Shown here: positions 1-8,152 of the stretch, one piece after another
Position numbering within the stretch: position 1 is the stretch's first letter
Layout of the letters: each line of letters starts with the position of its first letter
From: JAAERC01 sp032123495
Lineage (GTDB): Bacteria; Zixibacteria; MSB-5A5; GN15; PGXB01
Direction: 5' to 3'
Assembly (NCBI GenBank): GCA_032123495.1
Contig: JAQBFG010000159.1
Coordinates: forward strand, 1 to 16,415
DNA length: 16,415 nt
Notes under the pieces: generated by a model
The model's input: only the letters and a program-made list of their open reading frames with translations
Database searches by the model: none
Told to the model about the DNA's origin: nothing
Program-made: the position numbers and the translations under genes

Positions 1-88
1 GCTCGTGTTGCTGTTCCTCTTGTTGCTCCTGCTCCTGATCTTTTTTTTGCTGTTCCTGCTGTTGCTGCTCCTGCTTATCTTTATTTTC
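1..88 (-). repeat. Low-complexity CAG/CAA/GAG tract encoding a Gln/Glu-rich tail
   Basis: On the coding strand this stretch is nearly all CAG, CAA, GAG and GAA codons with a few AAA and GAT, giving a run of about 28 residues dominated by Gln and Glu that continues past the window edge. The mixed synonymous codons argue against a pure recent trinucleotide expansion, though near-identical units such as CAGGAGCAG recur. It is likely a disordered or coiled-coil charged tail of the BatC-like protein; similar low-complexity tails are common after the TPR part of this family. Confidence 0.7.
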
Positions 89-526
89 AGGTTTCATCTG
101 TTCTTTTAACATCTTCCGAGCCAACTCAAGATTGTATTTGGCATCAATATCTTCAGGAACAAGTTCCAGTGACCTTTGATAAGACTGAATCGCCTTTTGA
201 TAATCGCCCATCCGGTAATAGACGCTACCGAGATTATAAAGAGCCGATGCTTCCTTATTAACATCCTGCATAACCAACGATCTTTGAAGTTTATCAACCG
301 CTTCTTCATATTTTTCGTCATGGTACAAGGCACCGGCCATATTATATTCAAGTTCCGGAGTTTCGGGGCGCTCCACCTCGGCCTGATGATAATAATCCAG
401 CGCTGTTTTGTAATCACCTTCTTGAACTGCTGTATTTCCCTTACTGACCAGATCGGTGAAATCATCGGCAAAAACAGTCGGTACCATAATCAGCAAACAG
501 CTTAATATGAAAAATATATACTTCAT
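1..526 (-). CDS. batC: BatC-like TPR protein, C-terminus cut by window edge
   Basis: Reading from the ATG at 526-524, the frame stays open for 175 codons to the window edge, so the C-terminus is missing. The product starts with a signal peptide (MKYIFFILSCLLIMVPTVFA, probable cleavage before DDF). TPR-type helix pairs follow at about residues 25-135, with pieces such as GNTAVQEGDYKTALDYY, YNMAGALYHDEKYEEAV and YNLGSVYYRMGDYQKAI, then YNLELARKMLKEQ. From about residue 145 it becomes an almost pure Gln/Glu/Lys tail. A secreted TPR protein directly behind BatA and BatB matches BatC of Bat operons, thought to support protein interactions of the VWA complex in the periplasm. The start lies 5 bases after the stop of the preceding TPR gene, so it is probably translationally coupled. 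The ribosome binding site is weak (GAAGAAAA in the end of the previous gene). Being a TPR protein is well supported; the BatC name rests on context. Confidence 0.82.
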   Translation of the reverse strand, partial: MKYIFFILSCLLIMVPTVFADDFTDLVSKGNTAVQEGDYKTALDYYHQAEVERPETPELEYNMAGALYHDEKYEEAVDKLQRSLVMQDVNKEASALYNLGSVYYRMGDYQKAIQSYQRSLELVPEDIDAKYNLELARKMLKEQMKPENKDKQEQQQQEQQKKDQEQEQQEEQQHE

Positions 527-531
527 CACAA

Positions 532-1206
532 TTATTTTTTCTTCTTTATTTCTTCCAGCAAAACTTCAGCTTCCTGTATTTCCTTTTGCAATTCTGTCTT
601 GGATATGATACATGAATTACCTTTTTCAAATGATTTCAGTCTTTTTATATATTTTTGCGTAGATTTCTTTGCATTTTTATATTCTTCCAATTCCATGTAC
701 ATATCAATCAAAAGAGGATAAGCTTCATAATTGCACCGTTCATCGAGAGTTACTCCCAATGTAACCAAATATTCCTTTTCGGCCAAATCATACAACCCAC
801 CTTCCTGGTAAATTTTGGCCATAATTAAATGAGTATAATAAACATCACCATGCTTTACATAAAACTCTTGAGCCTTAAATAAATCTCCCTTTTTCTCATA
901 TATTTTGCCAAACCAATAGTTGATATTTGGTTTATAAGATGGTTCGGAAAAATTATTACGTTTTAGTGATAATTTAAAATAATCCTCAGCTTTTTCAAGA
1001 TCTTCAAACTGCAAAGCTAAATATGCCAGTTCATATAGGTAATCTGAACTTTTTGAGTTTTCAATCACTTTGTCTAATCGGCTCTGGTATTCTTCAACAG
1101 TGACATTTATATCAGGTACATCAGGAGAACCAATAATAATATTATCAGCCAAAACAGATGAAGCCAATATTGACAGACCAACGAATATGAATAATAAATA
1201 TCTCAT
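532..1206 (-). CDS. Secreted TPR-repeat protein of the Bat operon
   Basis: This 224-residue protein has an N-terminal signal peptide (MRYLLFIFVGLSILASSVLA, then DN). The rest is helical with TPR-like units at roughly 55-90 (YELAYLALQFEDLEKAEDYF), 95-130 (YWFGKIYEKKGDLFKAQEFY), 128-150 (AKIYQEGGLYDLAEKEY) and 165-190 (LIDMYMELEEYKNAKKS). It ends in a charged helix of Glu and Lys residues. No enzymatic motif is visible. It begins 7 bases after the batB stop and ends 5 bases before the batC-like start, so it belongs to the same transcript. It is probably a periplasmic scaffold that works with the VWA proteins. Many Bat operons have one TPR protein after BatB; here there are at least two in a row. 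Its specific role is unknown. Confidence 0.85.
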   Translation of the reverse strand: MRYLLFIFVGLSILASSVLADNIIIGSPDVPDINVTVEEYQSRLDKVIENSKSSDYLYELAYLALQFEDLEKAEDYFKLSLKRNNFSEPSYKPNINYWFGKIYEKKGDLFKAQEFYVKHGDVYYTHLIMAKIYQEGGLYDLAEKEYLVTLGVTLDERCNYEAYPLLIDMYMELEEYKNAKKSTQKYIKRLKSFEKGNSCIISKTELQKEIQEAEVLLEEIKKKK

Positions 1207-1213
1207 TATAATA

Positions 1214-2224
1214 TTATACCTTTTTTACCTTGCGTTTCTCCGAGATAAAAAACTCGCCGATCACAAATAGTATCGCCAGGAAAAGCGGGAATTGGAACCG
1301 ATCTTCATACTGCATCATAAGTTTCCCCTCAAGTTCCTTTTTCTCCATCTTGCTGATCTCTTCATACACTTTATCGAGCTCCATCTCACCCGCTGTGGCG
1401 CGATAATATTTTCCGCCAGTTGTCAGCGCGATTTTCTGCAATGTTATTTCATCAAGCTTGGTAACGACCACTTCGCCATTTTTATCTTTTTTGTACCCAA
1501 CATTCTCGCCTATTCGGTTTAAGACTGGAATCGGTTCACCAACCGGTGATCCGATTCCTATCGGATAAATTTTGATTCCCTCTTCGCGCGCCCGTTCAGC
1601 TGCTTCGATAGCTTTATTTGTCTGATCTTCACCGTCAGTTAATAAAATCATCACCTTATGTTTCCGTTCCTGCGACACAAACGCCTCGGATGCTTTTTCG
1701 ATCGCATCACCAATAGCAGTCCCCTGCTGAGGAATCAGACCGACATCGATAACGTCAAGAAATATCTCGGCGGCGGCATAATCAAGAGTTAAGGGCGATT
1801 GCATAAAGGCCTCACCGGCATAAGCAACCAGACCGACCCGATCACCTTCGAGACGATCGAGAATACCACGAACTTCCTGGCGCGCCTTGGTAATACGGTT
1901 CGGTTTAAAATCCTCAGCCAGCATCGAATTGGAAACATCAATTGCAATCACCAAATCGATACCCTCACGCCGCATCATCTCCATATGAGTTCCGCATTGC
2001 AATTGCGCCAACGTAAGAATCAGGAATAGCAACCCACCAAGAATAACTGCTGCTTTTCCACCCTGCCGGGCAAATGAAAGATACGGTGCATTTTTCATTA
2101 ATAAAAACAGATCGCCAAAACGGGCCAGCATCTTCTGTTTCCGTTTGATCGCCCAAATAAAAAAGAAGATCAAAAACAGAACCAGAAACAGCAGGACAAA
2201 ATGTTCCGGTGACGCAAATCTCAT
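1214..2224 (-). CDS. batB: BatB-like VWA-domain membrane protein
   Basis: This 336-residue inner-membrane protein has two N-terminal membrane segments (about 9-26 and 57-75), a von Willebrand factor A domain (about 88-290) and a C-terminal membrane segment (about 311-327). The metal-binding MIDAS site is intact: DVSNS at 96-100, the Thr of QGTAIGDAI near 169, and the Asp of LLTDGED near 197. The layout and the AEDFKPNR element just after the MIDAS match the BatA/BatB family of MoxR-linked operons. The VWA domain is expected to face the periplasm and bind a partner through a divalent metal. It starts with ATG 22 bases after batA, with a good ribosome binding site (TTGGAG, 7 bases ahead). It is clearly a paralogue of the batA product; position after batA gives the name. 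Confidence 0.92.
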   Translation of the reverse strand: MRFASPEHFVLLFLVLFLIFFFIWAIKRKQKMLARFGDLFLLMKNAPYLSFARQGGKAAVILGGLLFLILTLAQLQCGTHMEMMRREGIDLVIAIDVSNSMLAEDFKPNRITKARQEVRGILDRLEGDRVGLVAYAGEAFMQSPLTLDYAAAEIFLDVIDVGLIPQQGTAIGDAIEKASEAFVSQERKHKVMILLTDGEDQTNKAIEAAERAREEGIKIYPIGIGSPVGEPIPVLNRIGENVGYKKDKNGEVVVTKLDEITLQKIALTTGGKYYRATAGEMELDKVYEEISKMEKKELEGKLMMQYEDRFQFPLFLAILFVIGEFFISEKRKVKKV

Positions 2225-2246
2225 GTTATAACTCCAATTGTACTCA

Positions 2247-3284
2247 TCACGGTATCTTCCTGAATATTGTCTGGCTTAACAGTATTTCAAGCACCAACAG
2301 TGCCAATCCTAAATAAACAAAAAGAATAAAAAGCTCACGATACTGCACATACTCTTTCACTTTTATTTCGGTTCTTTCCATTTTGTCGATCTCATCATAA
2401 ATCTCGCTCAGCTCATCTCTTGATCTGGCCCGAAAATATTTGCCACCAGTTTTATTGGCGATCTCGGTCAGGACATCTTCGTCTATCTCATTTGGCATAT
2501 AGACATATCTTTTGCCAAAAATCGGATCATCAACCGGATACATGGCATTGCCCGGTTTTCCGACACCGATAGTATAAATTTTCACACCCATCGTTTTGGC
2601 GATTCCGGCCGCGGTCAAAGGATCGATCTGCCCTGCGTTATTGACACCATCGGTTAACAATACAATCACCTTTGATTTTGATGGTGATTCTCTGAGTCGA
2701 TTAATACCATTGGCAAGGGCCATTCCGATTGCGGTACCATCTTTTATCATCCCAAATTTCACCTGATCAAGAAAAGTCAACAAAACACCATAATCAAGAG
2801 TTAGCGGGCATTGCGTAAACGATGATGCCGAAAAAACAACAAGACCGATACGATCGCTGATTCTTTTGGAAACAAAATTTTTGATTTCCTCTTTGGCTAC
2901 ATACAGTCGATTCTGCGGCTTAAAATCCTCCGCTTTCATCGACCCGGAAACATCGAGCGCCAACATGATGTCGATCCCCTCTGATGACACCTCGCGGTTC
3001 TCGGTCCCGGATTGAGGACGGGCAAAAGCCACAATCAACAAAGCAACTGCGGCGATACGAAAAACGGTTAAAATAAATCTAAAGCGACTGCGACCGGTTC
3101 TGGCCGAGCGTTTCACAATTTTTAAATCGCTGTATTTTATTGAGGCCGAGCGGACTCTTTTTTGTGTCAGTTGATGATAAATCATCAGTGCAATTATCGC
3201 GGCGCCGACAATAAATATAATCATTGCAGGAATAACTATTTCCTGCTCAAAAAGGGTCAGATGGAATCCGGCAAACCTAAACAT
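2247..3284 (-). CDS. batA: BatA-like VWA-domain membrane protein
   Basis: Inner-membrane VWA protein of 345 residues from the ATG at 3284-3282. Membrane segments are near 13-36 and 68-88, the VWA domain covers about 103-300, and a final membrane helix lies near 318-336. The MIDAS motif DVSGS is at 111-115, supported by the Thr of DGTAIG (about 184) and the Asp of LLTDG (about 212), so metal binding looks intact. A longer reading from GTG at 3290 is possible, but AGGAGG directly abuts that GTG and sits an ideal six bases ahead of the ATG, so the ATG is chosen. The gene overlaps the end of the BatD-like gene by 8 bases, implying coupled translation. BatA proteins act with BatB and a MoxR ATPase; the family was first linked to aerotolerance in Bacteroides. 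Substrate unknown here. Confidence 0.92.
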   Translation of the reverse strand: MFRFAGFHLTLFEQEIVIPAMIIFIVGAAIIALMIYHQLTQKRVRSASIKYSDLKIVKRSARTGRSRFRFILTVFRIAAVALLIVAFARPQSGTENREVSSEGIDIMLALDVSGSMKAEDFKPQNRLYVAKEEIKNFVSKRISDRIGLVVFSASSFTQCPLTLDYGVLLTFLDQVKFGMIKDGTAIGMALANGINRLRESPSKSKVIVLLTDGVNNAGQIDPLTAAGIAKTMGVKIYTIGVGKPGNAMYPVDDPIFGKRYVYMPNEIDEDVLTEIANKTGGKYFRARSRDELSEIYDEIDKMERTEIKVKEYVQYRELFILFVYLGLALLVLEILLSQTIFRKIP

Positions 3285-4293
3285 CGACACCCTCCTCTAT
3301 TTTCTTTGAAGAGGAGAGCTGCTGCTCAGCGGCGAGTTTTCTTAATTCGGAATGCATGATATGATCAATTAGTTGATGCGACTCATTAAAATCAGTTTCC
3401 GTTCTTTCTACTTCAGGAATATATTTGGCAAATTTAACCAGATCCGAATACATTAAAAATGCCTTGATCCATATGTATTGATCCTCGGTCACTTCAAGCT
3501 CGGTTAAATTAGCGCAGAATTCATCGGTGGTCATATCGAGCACCGGAATATTATAAATCCGCCCGAGAAAAGCGCGGACAATTTCGCTTAGATCTATATA
3601 GTACAGCTTATACTTGTTTTCCGCCGGCAAATTTTTCTCTTTGAGCACTGCCAGCCCTTCAAAAGCAATCTCCCACGGTTGACGAGGATCGATCCATTCG
3701 CTTTCAAGCTGTTTTTTGCGACGATGCCGCCAGATCAAATAAAAGAGAATAGCGCCAACAAGAATAACGCTGCCAATTAAATAATACAGCCAGGCCCGGG
3801 ATGCCTGAAAATCAAACGGCGGTTTTAAATCACGAATGTCGAGCGTGTCGGAATCCTCAGCAAGAAGTGAACTTACTCTGATAGCTATCGGTTCCGAGAT
3901 AAGAATTTTTCTGGTGCTATCGGGCATCATATATTCAATCGGAATCGGAGGGATAATATAATCGCCGGTTGTGAAGGTCGTCAGAAGAAATCTACTCTCT
4001 ATTTTTCGGCGGCCGTCATCCAGGTCGATTTCATCATCGGCCTGATAATCTTTGACGTCAAACGAACCCAGGTTAGCTCCTATTGGCGGCGGGGTCAGTG
4101 CAATGCTGGAGTCAAAAAATACGGTCAAACGATAATTGATCAGATCACCAATATATATTTCGGCTTTATCGATTTCGGTTTCAATCGTAATACCGGTAGC
4201 AGATTTAACCGTATCAATTGGAACAGCATCCTGCCCAGTGGCTAAGCCAATTGCAAAAATGAGTATTCCGAATATGTATAAAAGTGAGCGCAT
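3277..4293 (-). CDS. BatD-like membrane-anchored beta-domain protein (second copy in operon)
   Basis: A 338-residue protein with a signal peptide (about 1-20), a beta-rich periplasmic region (about 30-145) containing EIYIGDLINYRLTVFF and TTFTTGDYIIPPIPIEY, a single membrane helix (about 168-188) followed by WRHRRKK, and a cytoplasmic helical domain (about 205-320). The GD...Y.LTV pattern and the GDY.IPPI element are typical of BatD/oxygen-tolerance proteins and of the related DUF4381-type proteins next to VWA genes. In the tail, LYYIDLSEIVRAFLGRIYNI and TTDEF resemble the end of those families. It is shorter than full BatD. It begins 4 bases after the chaperone-like gene and overlaps batA. 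Probably an accessory subunit of the MoxR/VWA membrane complex; the exact family name is uncertain. Confidence 0.78.
   Translation of the reverse strand: MRSLLYIFGILIFAIGLATGQDAVPIDTVKSATGITIETEIDKAEIYIGDLINYRLTVFFDSSIALTPPPIGANLGSFDVKDYQADDEIDLDDGRRKIESRFLLTTFTTGDYIIPPIPIEYMMPDSTRKILISEPIAIRVSSLLAEDSDTLDIRDLKPPFDFQASRAWLYYLIGSVILVGAILFYLIWRHRRKKQLESEWIDPRQPWEIAFEGLAVLKEKNLPAENKYKLYYIDLSEIVRAFLGRIYNIPVLDMTTDEFCANLTELEVTEDQYIWIKAFLMYSDLVKFAKYIPEVERTETDFNESHQLIDHIMHSELRKLAAEQQLSSSKKIEEGVDV
3285..3298 (-). promoter_or_regulatory. Strong ribosome binding site that fixes the batA start
   Basis: On the minus strand the sequence reads GAGGAGGGTGTCGATG. The AGGAGG core is six bases before ATG and zero bases before the GTG that would give a start two codons earlier. 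Only the ATG has workable spacing. Confidence 0.75.
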
Positions 4294-4297
4294 AAAA

Positions 4298-5227
4298 TTA
4301 TTTTATTTTTTCCTCAAATATTTGCACATTTTCGACCGCCGCGAGTTTGCTTACATAATTTTGAAAAGCCTGTTTTGACTTCTCACCTTGATAATCGCGA
4401 TAGACCTGCTCTTTAACCGTCTCAAAATCTTTGTCTTTGTATTTGGTATCTTTGTTCGCTTGATAGAAATTTTTCACATCATTGTCATCGATAGTAATTT
4501 CACTCATCACCTTCTCCTGAAGGTACCGTTCAACGACTGCCTGTTTGGTAATTCGTTCGGTCAGTTTAACAAGCTCCGGATTGGTATTGTACCCTTCGCG
4601 AATCGCAGAGCGATATACCAGTTCAACTCCGATATATCCATTAAGCGCGTCCAATTTACTTTCTTTGGACAAAAATTCTTTTTGCATCTGAGGCGGGAGA
4701 TTTTGAATATTTTCTTCGATATCCGACATAAACACCGGTTTGTCGCCAATTTTGGCAATCACCGTTTCGCCGGAATGCTCGGAATAGACCGAATCGATAT
4801 TAACCGTTTTATCGAGTTCCCGCTTGGCATCCAATACACGTCCCATTTTTTCCATACATGCGATCAGGTTGCGCCCAGCTTCATTGTAGAAACTGCCATC
4901 AGGATTGAGACTTCGCGCCTTGACATAATATGCGGCGGCATTTTCATAATCGCTGAGATTATCAAAATATATCCGGCCGATCATATAATTAATATTGGCT
5001 TTGGCTTCATTTTCAATATTAGGATTACTTAAAATATTTCTGTACTCATCAATCGATGCTCGGTAAAGATTATTATCGGCCAGCTCACCGGCCAGACTTT
5101 TTTGAGTCGTATAATCGTCACCAGATGATGATTTACTCTGCCCAAAAAGCATATAAAGCAAAAGTATCAGGGTGACCAATGATACAGCCAGCGCCAATGT
5201 ACTTATTGTTGTGTTTCCCTTATTCAT
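4298..5227 (-). CDS. Membrane-anchored TPR and SurA/PrsA-like chaperone protein lacking a parvulin domain
   Basis: This 309-residue protein has one N-terminal membrane anchor (about 9-28), then a low-complexity linker, TPR-like helices (about 45-145; e.g. YMIGRIYFDNLSDYENAAAY) and a C-terminal region (about 154-309) that resembles the N- and C-terminal helices of SurA/PrsA-type peptidyl-prolyl isomerases. Key pieces are VIAKIGDKPVFMSDIEENI, a middle stretch ending VVERYLQEKVMSEITIDDND, and VKNFYQANKDTKY. In the enzymes a parvulin domain of about 90 residues follows this last element. Here it leads almost directly into the closing helix (FETVKEQVYRDYQGEKSKQA). It therefore looks like a chaperone module without catalysis. 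It lies 17 bases after the DUF58 gene, behind GGTAAGG, and 4 bases before the BatD-like gene. Likely a periplasmic folding or holdase subunit; function inferred. Confidence 0.75.
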   Translation of the reverse strand: MNKGNTTISTLALAVSLVTLILLLYMLFGQSKSSSGDDYTTQKSLAGELADNNLYRASIDEYRNILSNPNIENEAKANINYMIGRIYFDNLSDYENAAAYYVKARSLNPDGSFYNEAGRNLIACMEKMGRVLDAKRELDKTVNIDSVYSEHSGETVIAKIGDKPVFMSDIEENIQNLPPQMQKEFLSKESKLDALNGYIGVELVYRSAIREGYNTNPELVKLTERITKQAVVERYLQEKVMSEITIDDNDVKNFYQANKDTKYKDKDFETVKEQVYRDYQGEKSKQAFQNYVSKLAAVENVQIFEEKIK

Positions 5228-5244
5228 CTTATCAAAACCTTACC

Positions 5245-6129
5245 TTAATGTCGTTTCTCCCGCGCCTTAAAGAAATTAATCAGCGGTATAATGTATGACT
5301 GGTTGGTAATAATCTGTATAAAATCGAGATTGATTAATTGAAATGAACGTTTCAGAGCGACATTATCCTGCTCGGCCTGTTTGGCAAAATCGTTCCGAAA
5401 TTCGGTCGAACCGGTATCGATAATAAATGTCTCCCCTGTTTCGGCATCCTCAAGTTCGATCATCCCGACATTTTCGAATTTTAACTCGCGCGGGTCGGAG
5501 ATTTTCATCGCAATTATATCATGCCGGTTATTCGCAATCTGGAGCGGTTTGAGATAATCTTCCGAGAGAAAATCGGATATCAAAAAAACAACCGATTTTT
5601 TCTTAATCACCCGATTAAAATATTCCAGTGCACCGGCGATATCGGTCCCGGTTCCCTCCGGTTTAAAATGAAGAATCTCCCGAATCAATCTGAGCACATG
5701 CGCCCGACCCTTTTTGGGAGGCAGGAATTTCTCGATCCGGTCGGAGAAAATAATCATTCCGACTTTATCATTATTCTTAATAGCCGAAAAGGCCATCAAC
5801 GCGCACAATTCGGCAGCAGTATCTTCTTTTAATTTCTCTTTGGTTCCAAAGAGACCGGACGAGGAAACATCAACCAACAGAATAACCGATAACTCGCGCT
5901 CCTCTTTAAATTTCTTAATATATGGATATCCGGTTCGAGCAGTAACGTTCCAGTCAATGAGACGAATATCATCACCCGGCTGATATTGACGCACCTCCTC
6001 GAATTCCATCCCCTGTCCCTTAAAAGTGGAATGGTACTCACCGGAAAAAAGATCATTCACCAACCGTTTGGTTCGTATCTCAATTCGCCGGATTTTCTTC
6101 AGCAGTTCTTTTTGATCTACCTGAGCCAT
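5245..6129 (-). CDS. DUF58 family protein (VWA-like)
   Basis: This 294-residue protein carries the DUF58 signature at about 40-66 (EFEEVRQYQPGDDIRLIDW followed by NVTAR), then a VWA-like fold with a MIDAS-type DVSSS at 87-91, a GTGTD element near 159-163 and FLISDF near 182-187. No membrane segment is visible, so it is probably a cytoplasmic form. DUF58 proteins are nearly always encoded next to MoxR ATPases and are presumed partners or targets of them; a biochemical role is not established. The ATG start lies 5 bases after the moxR stop. About 290 residues is usual for the short, soluble DUF58 class. Confidence 0.93.
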   Translation of the reverse strand: MAQVDQKELLKKIRRIEIRTKRLVNDLFSGEYHSTFKGQGMEFEEVRQYQPGDDIRLIDWNVTARTGYPYIKKFKEERELSVILLVDVSSSGLFGTKEKLKEDTAAELCALMAFSAIKNNDKVGMIIFSDRIEKFLPPKKGRAHVLRLIREILHFKPEGTGTDIAGALEYFNRVIKKKSVVFLISDFLSEDYLKPLQIANNRHDIIAMKISDPRELKFENVGMIELEDAETGETFIIDTGSTEFRNDFAKQAEQDNVALKRSFQLINLDFIQIITNQSYIIPLINFFKAREKRH

Positions 6130-6134
6130 CGCGA

Positions 6135-7120
<986 letters not shown>

Positions 7121-7124
<4 letters not shown>

Positions 7125-7162
7125 TTCGCCTCCAAGATATCACTAATAATTATTTTTTTCAT
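7121..7162 (-). CDS. Possible 13-residue leader ORF overlapping the moxR start
   Basis: On the minus strand, ATG at 7162-7160 opens a 13-codon frame (MKKIIISDILEAK) ending in TGA at 7123-7121. That stop overlaps the moxR start as ATGA. Upstream GAGTG, about seven bases ahead, is only a weak ribosome site. Such an arrangement could couple moxR translation to a short upstream ORF, but a frame this short in an AT-rich gap can arise by chance, and moxR already has its own GGAGG. Listed as a low-confidence candidate. Confidence 0.2.
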
Positions 7163-7173
7163 TTACTTCACTC

Positions 7174-8037
7174 TTATTTTATATCATTAAAGAAGTTATC
7201 AAGTTCCGAAATTAATCTGATAATATCACCCGGTTCACCTCCAAATGGTGCATATTTTTCTTTCTCAGATTGAATCAGCCAACCGGATATTTTCTCTTTA
7301 TAGTTTGCTGAAATCTCAAGTTTATCAATTTGACCGGAGATTTTTTCGGCATTTTGGCCAGATATTTCAATGTTATATTTCAATTTAATATAATCAGTCA
7401 GAGCGGCATGCAGTTTTGTGAAAAACAGTGTCCGATCGGATTGGCTATTTGCTTTAATTTGAGCCAGAGTATCAATAAAATATTCCTCCGGTGATTTGAT
7501 CGGCTCGACATCTGGCCCTTTTCTCTTTTTTAAGACAACAATAACAACAGTGGCAATCATTAACGCGGCCACCATTAAATATAAATAAATCTGCACTCCC
7601 GATTCTTTTTCGACAGGAATCGGTTTGGCAATATTTACTTTCATTAGTTGCGTCGATAGATGACCAGGGATAGAATCCGGCATTGAAACAGATTGCAGAG
7701 TTATCGGATTAATTGTACCGATGCCTGCACCGGTAGGTTTTAGAGTATATTTAAAAGTCCTGGTTGTTATTTCATTTCCATTTTCTTTTCCACTGGAGAT
7801 AGCCGATGAGGTCCCAAGGACTTTAAGATTTTCGAGTTCGGGAAGCGGGATAACTTCGAATGCATAGCTGGTAATATCGCCCTGCCACTTTATCTCAAGT
7901 TTAAGTTCGACAGTTTCTTCATATTGGATATCAATTTTATCCAATGCAGCCGAAAGACTGATATTTTCTCCGGCGTTGAGGCTCAAAGCCGGAAAAAGTA
8001 AAAGAATATATAAAAAATACAGGCGTCTTATTCTCAT
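7174..8037 (-). CDS. BatD-like membrane protein, first gene of the Bat operon
   Basis: This 287-residue protein has a signal peptide (about 1-22, cleavage near NAG), a beta-rich exported region (about 25-140: YEETVELKLEIKW, TTRTFKYTLKPTGAGIGTI, then a short strand ending at VNIAKPIPV), one membrane helix (about 150-169) followed by KKRK, and a cytoplasmic helical tail (about 180-287) including FFTKLHAALTDYIKLKYNI and YAPFGGEPGD. The exported half has the pattern of one BatD-type domain, including the common GxGxI.P.....V element. It is much shorter than full BatD and is a distant relative of the other BatD-like protein of the operon, with the same topology. It starts with ATG behind a weak GTGAG site, 49 bases ahead of moxR. 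Probably a membrane adaptor between MoxR in the cytoplasm and periplasmic partners (inference). Confidence 0.75.
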   Translation of the reverse strand: MRIRRLYFLYILLLFPALSLNAGENISLSAALDKIDIQYEETVELKLEIKWQGDITSYAFEVIPLPELENLKVLGTSSAISSGKENGNEITTRTFKYTLKPTGAGIGTINPITLQSVSMPDSIPGHLSTQLMKVNIAKPIPVEKESGVQIYLYLMVAALMIATVVIVVLKKRKGPDVEPIKSPEEYFIDTLAQIKANSQSDRTLFFTKLHAALTDYIKLKYNIEISGQNAEKISGQIDKLEISANYKEKISGWLIQSEKEKYAPFGGEPGDIIRLISELDNFFNDIK

Positions 8038-8065
8038 GGCAAAAAACTCACGTTATCAATCTCTA

Positions 8066-8092
8066 ATAATATCAAAATCCTATTTTTGTCAA
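8066..8092 (-). promoter_or_regulatory. Candidate promoter for the Bat operon
   Basis: On the minus strand TTGACA (8092-8087) is followed 15 bases later by TATTAT (8071-8066), which is preceded by TG one base ahead, as in an extended -10 element. The -35 match is perfect to the sigma-70 consensus, but the spacer is two bases short of ideal. It sits 28 bases before the first gene of the operon and in the largest gap of the window (115 bases). No hairpin plus T-run marking a terminator for the prenyltransferase gene was seen in this gap. Confidence 0.45.
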
Positions 8093-8152
8093 TTCATCGT
8101 CTTGTCTTGCTTTTCAACAATGAAAATTATACATCCAATATAAAAAGTGGTT

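Noticed and set aside
1..88. CRISPR-like or non-coding tandem repeat
   Set aside because: The repeat is in frame inside a coding sequence, has three-base periodicity and no spacer structure.
106..471. 121-codon minus-strand frame
   Set aside because: It overlaps the batC-like gene in another frame; only the batC frame shows a signal peptide and TPR pattern.
176..505. 109-codon plus-strand frame
   Set aside because: Antisense shadow of the batC-like gene with no recognisable features.
4388..5032. 214-codon open frame on the plus strand
   Set aside because: It lies antisense to the TPR/chaperone-like gene, has a composition dominated by Ile and Phe as expected of antisense translation, and shows no family motif.
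8038..8152. Terminator or regulatory RNA in the largest intergenic gap
   Set aside because: No stable GC-rich hairpin followed by a T-run was found by eye on either strand; only a candidate promoter could be supported.
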